A stretch of 64,000 nt of DNA from Ureaplasma sp. Hg2 (lineage in GTDB: Bacteria > Bacillota_I > Bacilli_A > Mycoplasmatales > Mycoplasmoidaceae), in assembly GCA_021378525.1 (NCBI GenBank), contig JAACJW010000002.1, forward strand, positions 1 to 64,000, written 5' to 3'. Under the pieces are notes generated by a model. That model was given only the letters and a program-made list of their open reading frames with translations, did not search any database and had not been told where the DNA came from. This document shows, in pieces, positions 12,431 through 24,616 of the stretch. Made by a program: the position numbers and the translations under genes. The first letter of the stretch is position 1, and each line of letters opens with the position of its first letter.

Positions 12431-13456
12431 ATGAAAAAATTTAATAAAAAATTAATTACTAAGATATGTCTCGCTAGTGCCGCATTATCTTTAGTCAGCA
12501 TTCCAACGATTGCTGTGCTAACTTCTTGTAGCAGCATTGATCCCGAACTAATTCCCTACACTACAACTTTAACATACGATAAAGATGCGGTTTATGATTC
12601 GTTCGGTCATAAAGGAGCGTACGTTATTCCTTCAGAAGATAAAGCTAAAATAGCTAATTGTAATGACTTGAATATTGTTGGACCAACTACTGAAGTTAAA
12701 GGAAACAATTTAGTATTTCAAACTCCAGATTGATTGGCAATGGATAATAACTCCAAAAGAGTAAGTACATACAATGGGATTAAAAAAATTACCTTAGATT
12801 ATGGACTGATAAGTAGTACGTGAAGTACAACAAAGATGGGAATTGCTAATTGATTTTATATACCTACCGGAGTTAAGCAAGTAATTGTTAAATCAAATAC
12901 ACTTAAAGCTCTTACGATTAACGGTCTTGGGACACTGGCTAAATTGAAGGTTGACGTCTCACAAGCATTATCCTTAGAAACTTTTGGAGTATTATTTTGC
13001 CTTGATTACCAACCAACGGATTTATCATTAAATACAAAATTAACTAAAATATTAATCACAGGTACCATAGGATCATTTGACTCTTGAGATTTATCAAATA
13101 ATATAAATTTAAAAGATTTGAAATTATTAGGTTGTACAAATTTGAAATCAATTGATTTGTCTAAAAATACTAATTTAACTACCTTTGCAGCCAGCGGTGA
13201 TATATTAATTAAATCTTTGGATTTTACAAATAACAATAAAATTAATGTGATTTTTTTAGATAAATCCATTAGTTTAAGTAGCGTCACTTTACCGTCAACA
13301 CTACCTAAACCAGCCTTGCTTTTATCGATTGGTGGTTGTAAAAGTTTAAAAGATATAAAAAACATCAAGTATGCTATCGTGATAGCATACGATGTAAATA
13401 GTGCTTTCAATCCTTCAACCACAAGCAATAAAAATATTACATGATCCAAGGACTAA
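12431..13456 (+). CDS. LRR-like lipoprotein, paralog 3
   Basis: MKKFNKKLITKICLASAALSLVSIPTIAVLTSCSS...; LKLLGCTNLKSIDLSKNTNLTTF; TGA=Trp. Confidence 0.85.
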
Positions 13457-13678
13457 GTTAATATCATTGATACATGATGATTAACCTTAAAAGATAAAAT
13501 CAGGAAGCATTGCATTTAGTTAATTAAAATAGTCGTTTTTAGGCTTTCTTAGCAATATATTTTGGGTCTAATTATGTAATGGAAGTGATTTATTACTAAA
13601 TTATGGCTTTTTTTTCTATAATATATATATAATTTGATAAACCTTAATATAACAAATAAGGTATACGAAAGGAACAGT

Positions 13679-15040
13679 ATGCAAACAATTGATACAAAAC
13701 AATTATGAGAAGAATATGAAAAACTATCAGGGGATGTTTGTCTGGTAGGTTGAATTAGATCAAACCGGGATAGTGGAACAATTGGTTTTATATCATTTAA
13801 CGATGGTTCATCTTTAAAACCAATTCAGATTGTTTATAAAAGCCAAACTACAAAAGGTTTTGATGAAGCTAAAAGTGCTCGCACGAGCGCCGCTGTGTTA
13901 ATCATTGGGGAATTAAAACTTACCCCAAAGGGGAAGCAACCATTTGAAATCGCAGCTAAGCAAATTAAGCTACTAAAACAATCTGATGAAAATTATCCAT
14001 TACAAAAGAAAAAACATAGTAATGAATACTTAAGAACGATAAGTCACTTAAGACCACGAACGAATTTATTTTCAGCAACAATGAAAGTCCGTAGTCAATT
14101 AGCATTCGCAGTTCATCAATTTTTTAATGAAAATAACTTTGTTTGAGTATCGACACCAATCCTAACAGGCAACGATGCTGAAGGTGCTGGAGAAAACTTT
14201 AAGTTGGCTAAAATGAATGATACTGAATTCTTTAATAAACCAACATCATTAACCGTGACTGGTCAATTACATGCTGAAGCATATGCACAAGCATTTAAGA
14301 AGGTATATACATTTGGACCAACCTTTAGAGCTGAAAAAAGTCATACTAACCGTCACATGGCAGAATTTTGAATGATTGAACCGGAAATTGCGTTTGCTGA
14401 CATTAACCAAATTATGTCAATCATGGAAGTAATGTTAAAAGCAATTATTGAAAATTATTTTGAACATTGTAAAGAAGAGATTGATTTTTTTAATACTTGA
14501 ATCGATAAAGAAAGTAAAGCGCGAATTGAAGCGTTGCTTAAAGCTAATTTCCAAAGAATGGAATATCGTGATGCCATCGTTAAATTAACTGAGGTTGTTA
14601 AGAAAGGTCACAAGTTTGAAGATAACAATATTAAATTCGGAATGGATTTAGCATCAGAACATGAACGTTATTTATGTGAAGAAGTTGTCAAGGGTCCTTT
14701 ATTCTTATATAATTATCCTAAGGATATTAAAGCTTTTTATATGAAAGCAAACAGTGATGGCGAAACGGTTGCAGCAGTCGATTTGTTAGTTCCAGGGGTT
14801 GGCGAATTAGCCGGCGGAAGTCAACGGGAAGAAAGTTATGAAAAACTATTGAAACGTTGTCAGGAATTAGATATTGATACTGAACAATTAGCTTGATATA
14901 TAGATTTACGAAAGTATGGCTATTATCAATCATCAGGTTTCGGCTTAGGGTTTGAACGTTTAATTATGTACATTACGGGAATAACTAACATTAGAGATGT
15001 TATTCCTTTCCCAAGAAATCATGGAAATCTATTATTTTAG
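13679..15040 (+). CDS. asnS: Asparaginyl-tRNA synthetase
   Basis: Class II motifs: [70 protein letters not shown]. Confidence 0.95.
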
Positions 15041-15049
15041 GAGTTAACA

Positions 15050-15829
15050 ATGGAATCAAGTAATTATAAAAAAAATCAACGCGACGAGAAAAAAGCAGTT
15101 AGTAAAATTGCAACTTTAAATCGTAAAAAAACAAATAATGCGATGGCAAATATACCAAACGCTTTAACAATTGCAAGAATCATTATGGTACCACTTGTGG
15201 TTATTTTAATGTTAGTTCAATTTGATATCGGTAACGCTAGTGTTGGCCAAATTCAATATTTATATCGGTTTACAATCAGTAGCAATATAATTGTGACTGT
15301 TCATTTCAATATGCTATTAGCCGCCATTTTTTTCATCATCGCATGTTTCACAGATTTGATTGATGGAATAATCGCCAGAAAATATGACTGTGTAACTGAG
15401 TTTGGTAAAATTTGAGATCCAATTGCTGATAAAGCATTAATTAATTCAGTTTTAATCGTGATGGCAACCGGCCCACTAAATGCTAATAATGGTGCTTTCT
15501 TACCACCGTGAATTCCGATTCTATTTATCTTAAGAGATATTATGGTTAACGCTTCAAGAATGAGTGCTGCAAAACAAAATATCGATGTCTCAGCAAATGT
15601 TTGAGGCAAAATTAAAACAGTTTTAGAAATGATAGGCATCATCGTTATTTTCTTTGTTGGTGCACCTTATGTTATTGAAGGAAACATGTCACCAGTTTGT
15701 TCGGCATACTATTGATATGGAATTCAAGAGATTGTTCTATACTTCGCTTTAATCGCTTCTTTCTGATCAGCTATTAGATATATGGTTGATATGAAATATC
15801 AAATCGTTAACCGTGACCAAAGATATTAA
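15050..15829 (+). CDS. pgsA: CDP-diacylglycerol-glycerol-3-phosphate 3-phosphatidyltransferase
   Basis: NIPNALTIARIIMVPLVV and [27 protein letters not shown] (CDP-alcohol phosphotransferase motif). Confidence 0.93.
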
Positions 15830-15844
15830 TCAAGGTAAGAAAAT

Positions 15845-16828
15845 ATGTATAATTCTAAATTAGACATTAAACATACTCAAGTTGCAATTAAAAAAGTTAA
15901 GGATTGTTTTCAAGAAACCTTGGCTAATGAATTAAAACTAATGCGAGTTTCTTCACCGCTTTTTGTTGAGAGTAGTTCGGGTTTAAATGATTCTTTGAAC
16001 GGAATTGAAAGACCGATTATTTTCAATCCTAAAACTTATAATAAGGAATTGCAAATCATTCATTCTTTAGCTAAATGAAAACGTTTTGCTTTAAGCAAAT
16101 ACGAGATTCATGAAGGGGTTGGAATATACGCTGATATGAATGCAATCCGTCGTGATGAAATCTTAGATGCAACCCATTCAATTTACGTTGACCAATGAGA
16201 TTGAGAAGTTGCCATCAACAATAGTGAAAGAAATTTAAACTACCTTCACGAAATAGTTAAAAAAATATATATGACCTTTCGTGTTACTGAAAAGTATATT
16301 AATACTTTTTATAACAACTTAAATCAAAAATTACCAGCTAATGTTTATTTTATTAGCAGTCAAGAATTAGAAGACATGTATCCTGAGTTGGATGCACCAA
16401 GCCGTGAACTAGCAATTGTTAAAGATAAGAAAGCTGTTTTCATTAGTGGGATTGGTCATAATTTAAAATCAGGTCAACCACACGATGGCCGGGCGCCAGA
16501 TTATGATGATTGAAATTTGAATGGAGATTTAATCTTTTATCATCAACCATTAGATTGTGCGCTTGAAATGTCTTCAATGGGAATCAGGGTAAATCAAGAA
16601 TCATTATTAAAACAACTAGCGATTAAAAAAATAGCTAAAAAGGATTTTTCACCTTATCATCAATCTATTATCAATGATGAACTACCTTTAAGTATTGGTG
16701 GCGGGATTGGACAAAGCAGAATTTGTATGTTCTTTTTAGAAAAGAAACATATTGGCGAAGTTCAAAGTAGTGTTTGATCAGATGAAGAATTAGCATCGTC
16801 TAAAAAAGAAAACATCTACTTATTATAG
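15845..16828 (+). CDS. asnA: Aspartate-ammonia ligase (asparagine synthetase A)
   Basis: [90 protein letters not shown]. Confidence 0.95.
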
Positions 16829-16834
16829 AAAATT

Positions 16835-16884
16835 AAAAACTAACAACAAACCACTGCAATTAGCGTCTTGTTGTTAGTTTTTTT
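16835..16884 (+). terminator. Intrinsic terminator after asnA (shared with convergent ldh)
   Basis: AAAAACTAACAACAA ... TTGTTGTTAGTTTTTTT. Confidence 0.85.
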
Positions 16885-16893
16885 ATCGATGCT

Positions 16894-17850
16894 TTATTTA
16901 ATTGCTTCCTTTGCAATTTTTAAAGCTTCACTTAATATTTCGAACGAATTATTAAATTCTTTTTGTTCACTTGGTGTTAAAGGAATTTCAATGATTTGAT
17001 TAATCCCATCAATACCAATTGTTACTGGTACGCCCATGTAAATGTCGTTTACCTTAAATTGGTGATCTAAATATGCTGAAACCACATAGACTGCATTTGT
17101 ATTTCGAAGCACTGCTTCAGTAATTTGGGCGCACGCTTCACCGATTCCATAATATGTTGAACCTTGCGCTTTCAAAATTTCATAACCACGCATGTGAACA
17201 TCCTTAACCATTTGCTTGATATCATCATTTGTTAATTTCTTTTCTTTAATGTAATCAGTTAATGGTTTACCAGCAATATTAGCTGTGCTCAAGGGAAACA
17301 TTGAACTGTCCCCGTGTTCACCGAGCATTTGCGCATTAATTGATTCTGGCGCAATATTTAATTTATCAGATAACATTCGGGTTAAACGACCCGTGTCAAT
17401 TGCGGTTCCTGAACCGATTACAAGGTTCTTATCAAACCCAGTTACCTTTTGATAAACGTAACTTAAAACATCAACTGGATTAGAAGCGATGATCGTTACC
17501 CCACTAAAACCAGATGCCTTAACTTGTTTGGCAATACCCGCAATAATTTGCGCATTTTGGCCAACTCTTTTTAATCTTGTTTCACCAACTTTTTGTGATG
17601 TTCCAGCGGTGATTGTGATAACGTCATAATTTTTTAAGTCACCATATTTAATTTTATTGATATGAAATGGGAAAGTGTTAGCTTGACTTCCGTCTTGATA
17701 ATCCATCACCCGGCCATCCACTAATGTTTCGTTTAAATCAATCATTCCATACTGTGATGCTAGATTATGGTTAATGGCAGCATACATATAAGCGGCCCCA
17801 ACAGCTCCTGCGCCAATTAAGGCAATGCTGCGTTCTTTTAGTTTGTTCAT
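16894..17850 (-). CDS. ldh: L-lactate dehydrogenase
   Basis: IALIGAGAVGAAYMYAAINH, ITAGTSQKVGETRL, ASNPVDVLSYV, GSGTAIDTGRLTRMLSDKL, LGEHGDSSM. Confidence 0.95.
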   Translation of the reverse strand: MNKLKERSIALIGAGAVGAAYMYAAINHNLASQYGMIDLNETLVDGRVMDYQDGSQANTFPFHINKIKYGDLKNYDVITITAGTSQKVGETRLKRVGQNAQIIAGIAKQVKASGFSGVTIIASNPVDVLSYVYQKVTGFDKNLVIGSGTAIDTGRLTRMLSDKLNIAPESINAQMLGEHGDSSMFPLSTANIAGKPLTDYIKEKKLTNDDIKQMVKDVHMRGYEILKAQGSTYYGIGEACAQITEAVLRNTNAVYVVSAYLDHQFKVNDIYMGVPVTIGIDGINQIIEIPLTPSEQKEFNNSFEILSEALKIAKEAIK

Positions 17851-17945
17851 AAAATATCTCCTTAAATAAACTATTAAATGTTTGCTAAATATTATGATGC
17901 ATTATTTTTCAAACCACTAATGGCAAGCATTTATATTTTAGATTA

Positions 17946-17972
17946 TAGCACTACATCAATTTGGTAGTGCTA
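17946..17972. promoter_or_regulatory. Inverted repeat between divergent ldh and gapN
   Basis: TAGCACTAC-N9-GTAGTGCTA perfect; second repeat CACCAT-ttagcg-ATGGTG at 17978-17995. Confidence 0.5.
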
Positions 17973-18149
17973 ATCCACACCATTTAGCGATGGTGCATTC
18001 ATAATTGACTTCTTATGATTAATAAATTAGTCAAGATTAAGTTTAATTTACATTAAATTCACTAATTAAATTAATGGCTTGCTCAAAATCAATATATAAT
18101 TATAACTAATTATAATGATTTAAACATTAACCTAAAAAGGAGAATTGAA

Positions 18150-19571
18150 ATGTATAAATTTAAAGCATATATTAATGGCTCGTTTATTGACAAACCAGAA
18201 ACCATCACCATTAATAACCCAACGACTAATAAACCAGCGGGAACGATTCCAGCATTAAAAGCGGTCGATATTGACAAAGCTTTTCAAGCCGCTCGCATAG
18301 CGTTTTCTGGCTGAGCAGATATGGACTATAAAAAACGAATTAAGTATATTGAAAAGTTTCGAGATCTTGTTTTAAAAAATCAAAATGAATTAGCAAAAAT
18401 TATTATGACTGAAATTGCTAAGAATGAAATCGAATCAGTTTCAGAAGTACTTCGGAGTGTTGATTATATTAATGGCACCATTAAAGCCTACCGAGAAATG
18501 ATGCATAACCCAATTGTCTATGATTCAAGTTATCATGGTGCTGAAGGCAAAGTGGCGACTTATTTAAGAGTTCCACTAGGTGTTGTTTTAGCGATTTCAC
18601 CTTTTAATTATCCAATCAATTTATTATTAACCAAAATTGTGCCAGCTTTAATCGTTGGTAATAGTGTGGTTTATAAATCAGCGACGCAAGGGTCATTGTT
18701 AGGCGGCCGCATTGCTGAACTATTAAATGAAGCAAACTTACCCAACGGAGTAATTAATTATGTGACAGGCCGGGGTCGCGACATCGGCGATATATTAGTG
18801 GCCCATGAAAATATTTCAATGATCACCTTTACTGGTGGTACAACCGTTGGTGAAAACATCTCTAAAAATAGTAAGATGATTCCATTGGTTTTAGAGCTAG
18901 GCGGTAAAGATCCAGCTTTAGTTTTAAGCGATTGTGATTTAAAACTAACAGCGCAACGGATTACCAAGGGGGCCTTTGGCTTCAATGGGCAACGTTGTAC
19001 AGCGATTAAACGAGTTATTGTGCAAGATGACATTGCTAATGAATTAGTCGCTTTAATCACTAAAGATGTAAAAGCTTTAACAGTTGGTAAACCAAGTGAT
19101 AACGCTAACATTACACCATTGATTGATATTAAGACAAAAGATTATAATTTAGCTCTAACTAAAGATGCGATGGATAAAGGGGCTGTTTTAACGACCCAAA
19201 TTAAATCACAAGACAATTTGTTGTGACCGATTGTTTTAGATTATGTAACGACCGCCATGGACGTGGCATGAGAAGAACCGTTTGGTCCAATCCTGCCAAT
19301 CATCCGTTTTAAGGAAATTGATGAAGCGATCAGCATTATTAATGATTCTCAATATGGATTACAAGCAAGCATCTTCAGTGAAAACATCAATTATGCAAGA
19401 ACGTTAGCAACAAAAATTGAAGCAGGAACCATTAATATTAACCGCGCACCAAGCCGGGGACCAGATATTTTGCCCTTTTTAGGTGTTAAATCTTCTGGTT
19501 TTGGAACCCAAGGAATTAAGGATGCAATCTATTCAATGACTACACTTCGCGGGATTATTACCAACCAATAG
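18150..19571 (+). CDS. gapN: NADP-dependent (non-phosphorylating) glyceraldehyde-3-phosphate dehydrogenase
   Basis: ALDH motifs: ISPFNYPINLLLTKIVPAL, FTGGTTVGENIS, LELGGKDPALVLSDCDL, GFNGQRCTAIKRV, EEPFGPILPI. Confidence 0.88.
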
Positions 19572-19739
19572 ATAACATTAATTAGGCGTCAAAATTAAAT
19601 AAATATAAATTTTATGACAAAAAGCATTGTTTATCATATAATAAGATTGATAGTTTTACTAAATCTTTTTAATTAATGATAATATTTATATCTCATAATA
19701 ATTTTTTAGTACAATATCTTTATAACCTTAGGAGGCAAT

Positions 19740-21419
19740 ATGTCAAAAATTAATTTTCTACCTTTGGGTGGAATGGATGAAAGAGGAAAAAATTGTTACG
19801 TCTTAGAAGTAGATAATAATATCTATATCTTTAATGCCGGTGTAACAACTCCGCCATCAGTATTATTAGGGATTAAGCAAGCAGTCGCTGACTTTTCATA
19901 CCTAGAAAAAAACAAATCAAAAATTCAAGGAATTTTTATTGGTGAACCATCATTCATGAATATCGGTGGGCTACACTTTTTATTAACTAAAATTGGAACA
20001 CATACACCAATTTTTACTAGTTTAGTTGGAAAGGTAATAATCGAAACTTACTTTGAAAAAAGATTTCGTAACATTAACATCAAACCAAATCTTGTAATCT
20101 TAAAAGAATTAGAAAAAAGTAAAATCGGTAATTTTGAAATTACTCCTTTTAAAATCTTTAACTCGTTACCATCTAGTTTCGGATGAGTTGTGCACACCCC
20201 GGATGGCGGCATTGTTTATGCTGATAACTTCATTGTAAGTTATGATCGTAACAAAACATTTGAATCACAACTTCATTTAGTCAATCAAATCACAAATAAT
20301 AAAACCTTATTATTACTAGCGCCAGCTGGTCAAGCTGGTAATGTTCATGGTTACACAGCGCCCCAACATAAAAGTAAAGACTTTTATGAACGCATGATTT
20401 CTAACAGCGATGGTCGAATCATTATCGCATGTTATGATTATGATGCTTATACCATTCTAACTTTAGCGCAAGTCGCTAAACAACACCAACGCCCTTTTAT
20501 TATCTATAGCAATACTTTTATTAACACTTTCACTTTATTGAACCGTAATAAAATGTTCAGTAATAAGAATTTAATCACTTTACCATTAAGTGAAATTAGT
20601 AAATCTAAAAATGCAATCGTGATTATCACCGGTACCAAAGATCAATTATTTCATAAAGTTCAACGAATTGTTGATGGTGAAGATGATAAAGTCCAATTTA
20701 GACAAGGTGATACATTTATTCTAGGAACTACTTTAGTGCCTGGTTATGAAGGTTATGCTGCTCGTCTACTTGATGGCGTTAGCCGTCATGACGTTCGCTT
20801 AGAAAAATTGCCAAAAACAATTTTACCTCTAATCCCTAGTGCTGAAGATTTAAAAATGTTCGTGGGAACAGTTAATCCTAAATATGTTATTCCAACATCA
20901 GGTTTATATAAAGCATTAATCCAATCAGAAGATGCAATGATTCAAGCTAACATTCGTAAATCACAAATCATGGTCTTAGGAAATGGTGAAATGATCACCA
21001 TTAATAATGGTGAAATGAATAAAAAACCAATTACAATAAAATTAGATGAAAAATACATCGGGGCACAAGGTGCTTTAGATGTTGGTGCTTCAATTTTATA
21101 TGAACGTAATCAAATGGCTGAAAGTGGAATTGTTACTTTAACAGTTTTATATAACCCAAAGGAAAGAAAATTCTATAATTTTAAAATCAATAAAATTGGT
21201 GTTATTAATGATAACGAACAAAATCCAAAATTAACATCTAACATCATCGAACGTTTAGAAAACGAATTAGCCGATTTAGCTGTCTATGATAGCAAAAAGA
21301 ATCGTTTAGACATTCGTGAAACTAAAATCATCGTTAAAAAAATGATCGCTAAATATTTTGAAAAATCGACTGGTAAACGACCTTTAGTTTTACCGACAAT
21401 TGTAGAGATTAGAAATTAA
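19740..21419 (+). CDS. RNase J family protein (catalytic motifs degenerate)
   Basis: MSKINFLPLGGMDERGKNCYVLEVDNNIYIFNAGV..., GRIIIACYDYDAYTILTLAQVAKQHQRPFIIYSN, RQGDTFILGTTLVPGYE: RNase J layout with the metal-binding motifs replaced. Confidence 0.85.
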
Positions 21420-21437
21420 TTTTAAAAGGAGTTATAT

Positions 21438-23495
21438 ATGCCGTTCGGATGAATTAAAAAAGAAGACACTAAAGAGCAAATAATTACCGAGCAAACGGTT
21501 ACTAAGAAATTAGATTTAGCAGCTTCAGGAGTTGGGATTGAACCACCAATTGTCAAACAGAAATCTTTTAAAAATAGCTTTAAAAAGAATTATAATATTT
21601 ATTACATGATTGGAATTTCGATTGTTTTTTTATTTCTAATTCTTTCGTTAGCTCGCGTTCCGCATTTTGGTGATTATATCGATTCGACAATCTTTGACTT
21701 TATTTTTGGATGAACTAAATTTATTATTTACGCATTCCTTCTATTTGCTTGCATCTTGTATTTTATTCCTAAATTAAGAATGTTTTTATGAACTAAAAGA
21801 AAACTATTCGGAGCGATTTTCTTAACCTTAGGCTTTTCTTGAATTCTAGGAGCTAGCTTTGGGATTGATCATTATGGGATTGGTAGTACCGATTTTATGG
21901 CTTATTTAAATGATTATTTTAACCACTTCAAAGAAGTTATGTGACCCGCAACATGTGAGCATTATAATTATATTGACGTTCGGATTGATGGTGGTTTTAT
22001 TGGAATTTTAGGAATCGCGATTTTTTCAGCCTTTACTTTACCTTTAATCATTATTGTTGGTGCAATAGTAATGATCATAGCAGTTTCATTGTATATTCGT
22101 AAATCACGAAATGCAAAAACAACCGCTTGATTCAAAGCTAAATTAATTCATCTATTAGGTGGGATTACTAGCCTTGAAGAGCGAGACATTAAAGAAGAAT
22201 CAATTACGGTTCAAGGTGAACGCGATGTTCATCAACCGAGCATTAGAGAAATGACCCGTGCTGTTATGGGACATCAACAACATAATTTTAAATTTAAAAA
22301 TTATTATCACTATCTAGAAAAGTATGACTTTGAAAATAAGGATAACTTCCCGCACTTAAATGCTTTAAGTAATGAATCGAGCGATATTATTTTTGAAAGC
22401 AAGAAAACCTTAGACTCACTAAAATTTAGTTTAAACAACTTCTTTAAGTACATTCACGTTGATGCTGAATATAAGAAATCAGAAATCCTTTTTTCTTCGA
22501 TTAGTATTAGTTATGAATTAAAGGATGATGAAGCTTACAGTTTGATTAATCAAGACCAAGCTTCATTAGCTAATTGTTTAAATAGTAAAAAGTTCCATGC
22601 AAAATATAAGAACCGTTTATTGTACTTAGAAATCCCCACTGAACACGCCGCTAAAATTAGTTTACGCGATGTACTACAAGATATTGGATATGATAACCCG
22701 TTATCACTAGCGATTGGTAAAACAATTGATCGAATTCCAATCTTCCTTAATATGGTTAGTAGTAAAAATGTGATGATTCAAGGGGGCGCAGGGTCTGGTC
22801 GAATTATGTTATTAAGTGTTTTAACAGTTTCAGCTTTATTCTTAAATAGTCCTGAACATTTAAAACTATATATGTTTGATACCACCAACCGAAGCTTATC
22901 GAAATTTTTTGAAACCAAGCACTCTGTTGTTAGAAGACGTTTAAACCGTGGCGAAATCATTGATCAACTAAAACAATTGGCCAGCGAGTTAGATGCTGAA
23001 ACAATTAAATTGAAAAACACTAATTGTAAAACAATCTATGATTACAACACTAAAGTTGCAAACCCAAAACATATTCCAACACGATTAATTGTTATTAATG
23101 ACATTAATGATTTATTAGAAGAAAATAATGATGAATTTACAGCGTTAATAGAAAATCTATTACATCGTAGTGGTAGCAATGGTTTATGTGTTGTCTTAAG
23201 TTCAGCAACAACCAATGTCGCAACCATTAAGTTTAATAGCATGATGAACAACGTTATTGCTTTAAAGGTTGCTACCAATGCTGATAGTAAGTTATTGTTC
23301 AATCAGTCAGGCGCTGAATGATTGAACGGTAACGGAGATATGTATATTCAAAATGCAAAAGTTAAAGGTAATTTAATTAGAGCTCATTGTCCTTTCACAA
23401 GTAATAACGAAATAAGTCATATCATTGACATTATCAACGAAGCTAGCTTTAAAGTAGCAGAAGGTTCAGACTCATATGAAAACAATTTCAATTAA
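21438..23495 (+). CDS. FtsK/SpoIIIE-like membrane protein with degenerate Walker A
   Basis: N-terminal TM segments, then FtsK-like region: IPIFLNMVSSKNVMIQGGAGSGRIMLLSVLTVSALFL, RLIVINDINDLLEENNDEFTALIENLLHRSGSNGLCVVLSSATT. Confidence 0.75.
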
Positions 23496-23802
23496 GGAAT
23501 TAGAACAATTAGTTAAGACAACTAAAAAACCGTTGTTTGTTAAATTCTACACGCCATGATGTGGCGTTTGTAAAGCTAACGCTCCGATGTTAGCTCCGCT
23601 ATTAGACAAATATAGTAAACAAATTGATATGTATCAAATTGACGTTGATCAAGAATCATTATGATCTGAAGACGGCAATCAAAAATATGCCATCAAATTG
23701 GTACCAACTTATCAAATATATAATAATCAAGAAATCGTTTTTAACCATAACAATTTCTTAGCTAATGAAATTTTAGAAGTAGCCTTTAAAAAGGTAATTT
23801 AA
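23476..23802 (+). CDS. trxA: Thioredoxin
   Basis: FVKFYTPWCGVCKANAPMLAPLLDKY (active site CGVC), LVPTYQIY; overlaps the upstream gene by 20 bp. Confidence 0.9.
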
Positions 23803-23814
23803 CCACTCATTATA

Positions 23815-23854
23815 AATAAAAGTAACGAATTTAAATTCGTTACTTTTATTTATA
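23815..23854. terminator. Bidirectional terminator between trxA and coaX
   Basis: AAATAAAAGTAACGAATTTAAATTCGTTACTTTTATTT near-perfect palindrome. Confidence 0.8.
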
Positions 23855-23863
23855 ATATTTAAT

Positions 23864-24616
23864 TTAACTGACGCTTTTATTTAAATCATAGATTTTTTTA
23901 TAACCCAATAAAATCGCATCATAATTCAATTCAACATTAGGAATTTTTACTAATTCCCCATCACCGCCTGAAACAACAACCTTATGAATGGTTTTTGTTT
24001 CATTGATGTGGTTATAGATGTTTTTGACATAACCATCAATAATATGGTGGTACCCAGCGGTAATGGCATCATTAGTGTTCTTGCCATAATTAATTGCTTG
24101 GTAAGATTTATCTCACGATTTTAATTGATTAGCATTATTAACCAGTTGTTGGAATCCAAAGTTAGCTCCTGGCGCAATACTAACGCCGACTAACGCATTT
24201 CCTTCAATAAACATGCCAACCATTGCGGTTCCTAAAGAGAACGCTAAGACGTTCTTATTTTTTTGATAACTATAAGAACTTAAAGCAATGATGTCGGTTC
24301 CTACCTTTTCAGGGTATTGAGTTTTAATTTCGATTGGTAATCTAACCTTACTAGTGATTAAAAAAACCTTCATCTCAAAAATCCATTCAAGCACATGGAT
24401 CATTAAATCATTTAAATCAGGAACAACTGAACCTAAAGCGATACCATCAATTTTATCAATCCCTAATTTACTATTAATTAAAATTTTAAGCTCACGATCA
24501 AGATAATTTAATTTGGTTTTAATTTTAATTTTTTTAAGAACTTGATTACCTTGAATATAAGCCATCTTAATAAATGTGTTGCCTACATCGACAACAAGAA
24601 TAATGTTATTTTTCAT
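23864..24616 (-). CDS. coaX: Type III pantothenate kinase
   Basis: ILVVDVGNTFIKMAYIQG, YPEKVGTDIIAL, FSLGTAMVGMFIEGNALVGVSIAPG; TGA=Trp joins the C-terminal part. Confidence 0.88.
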
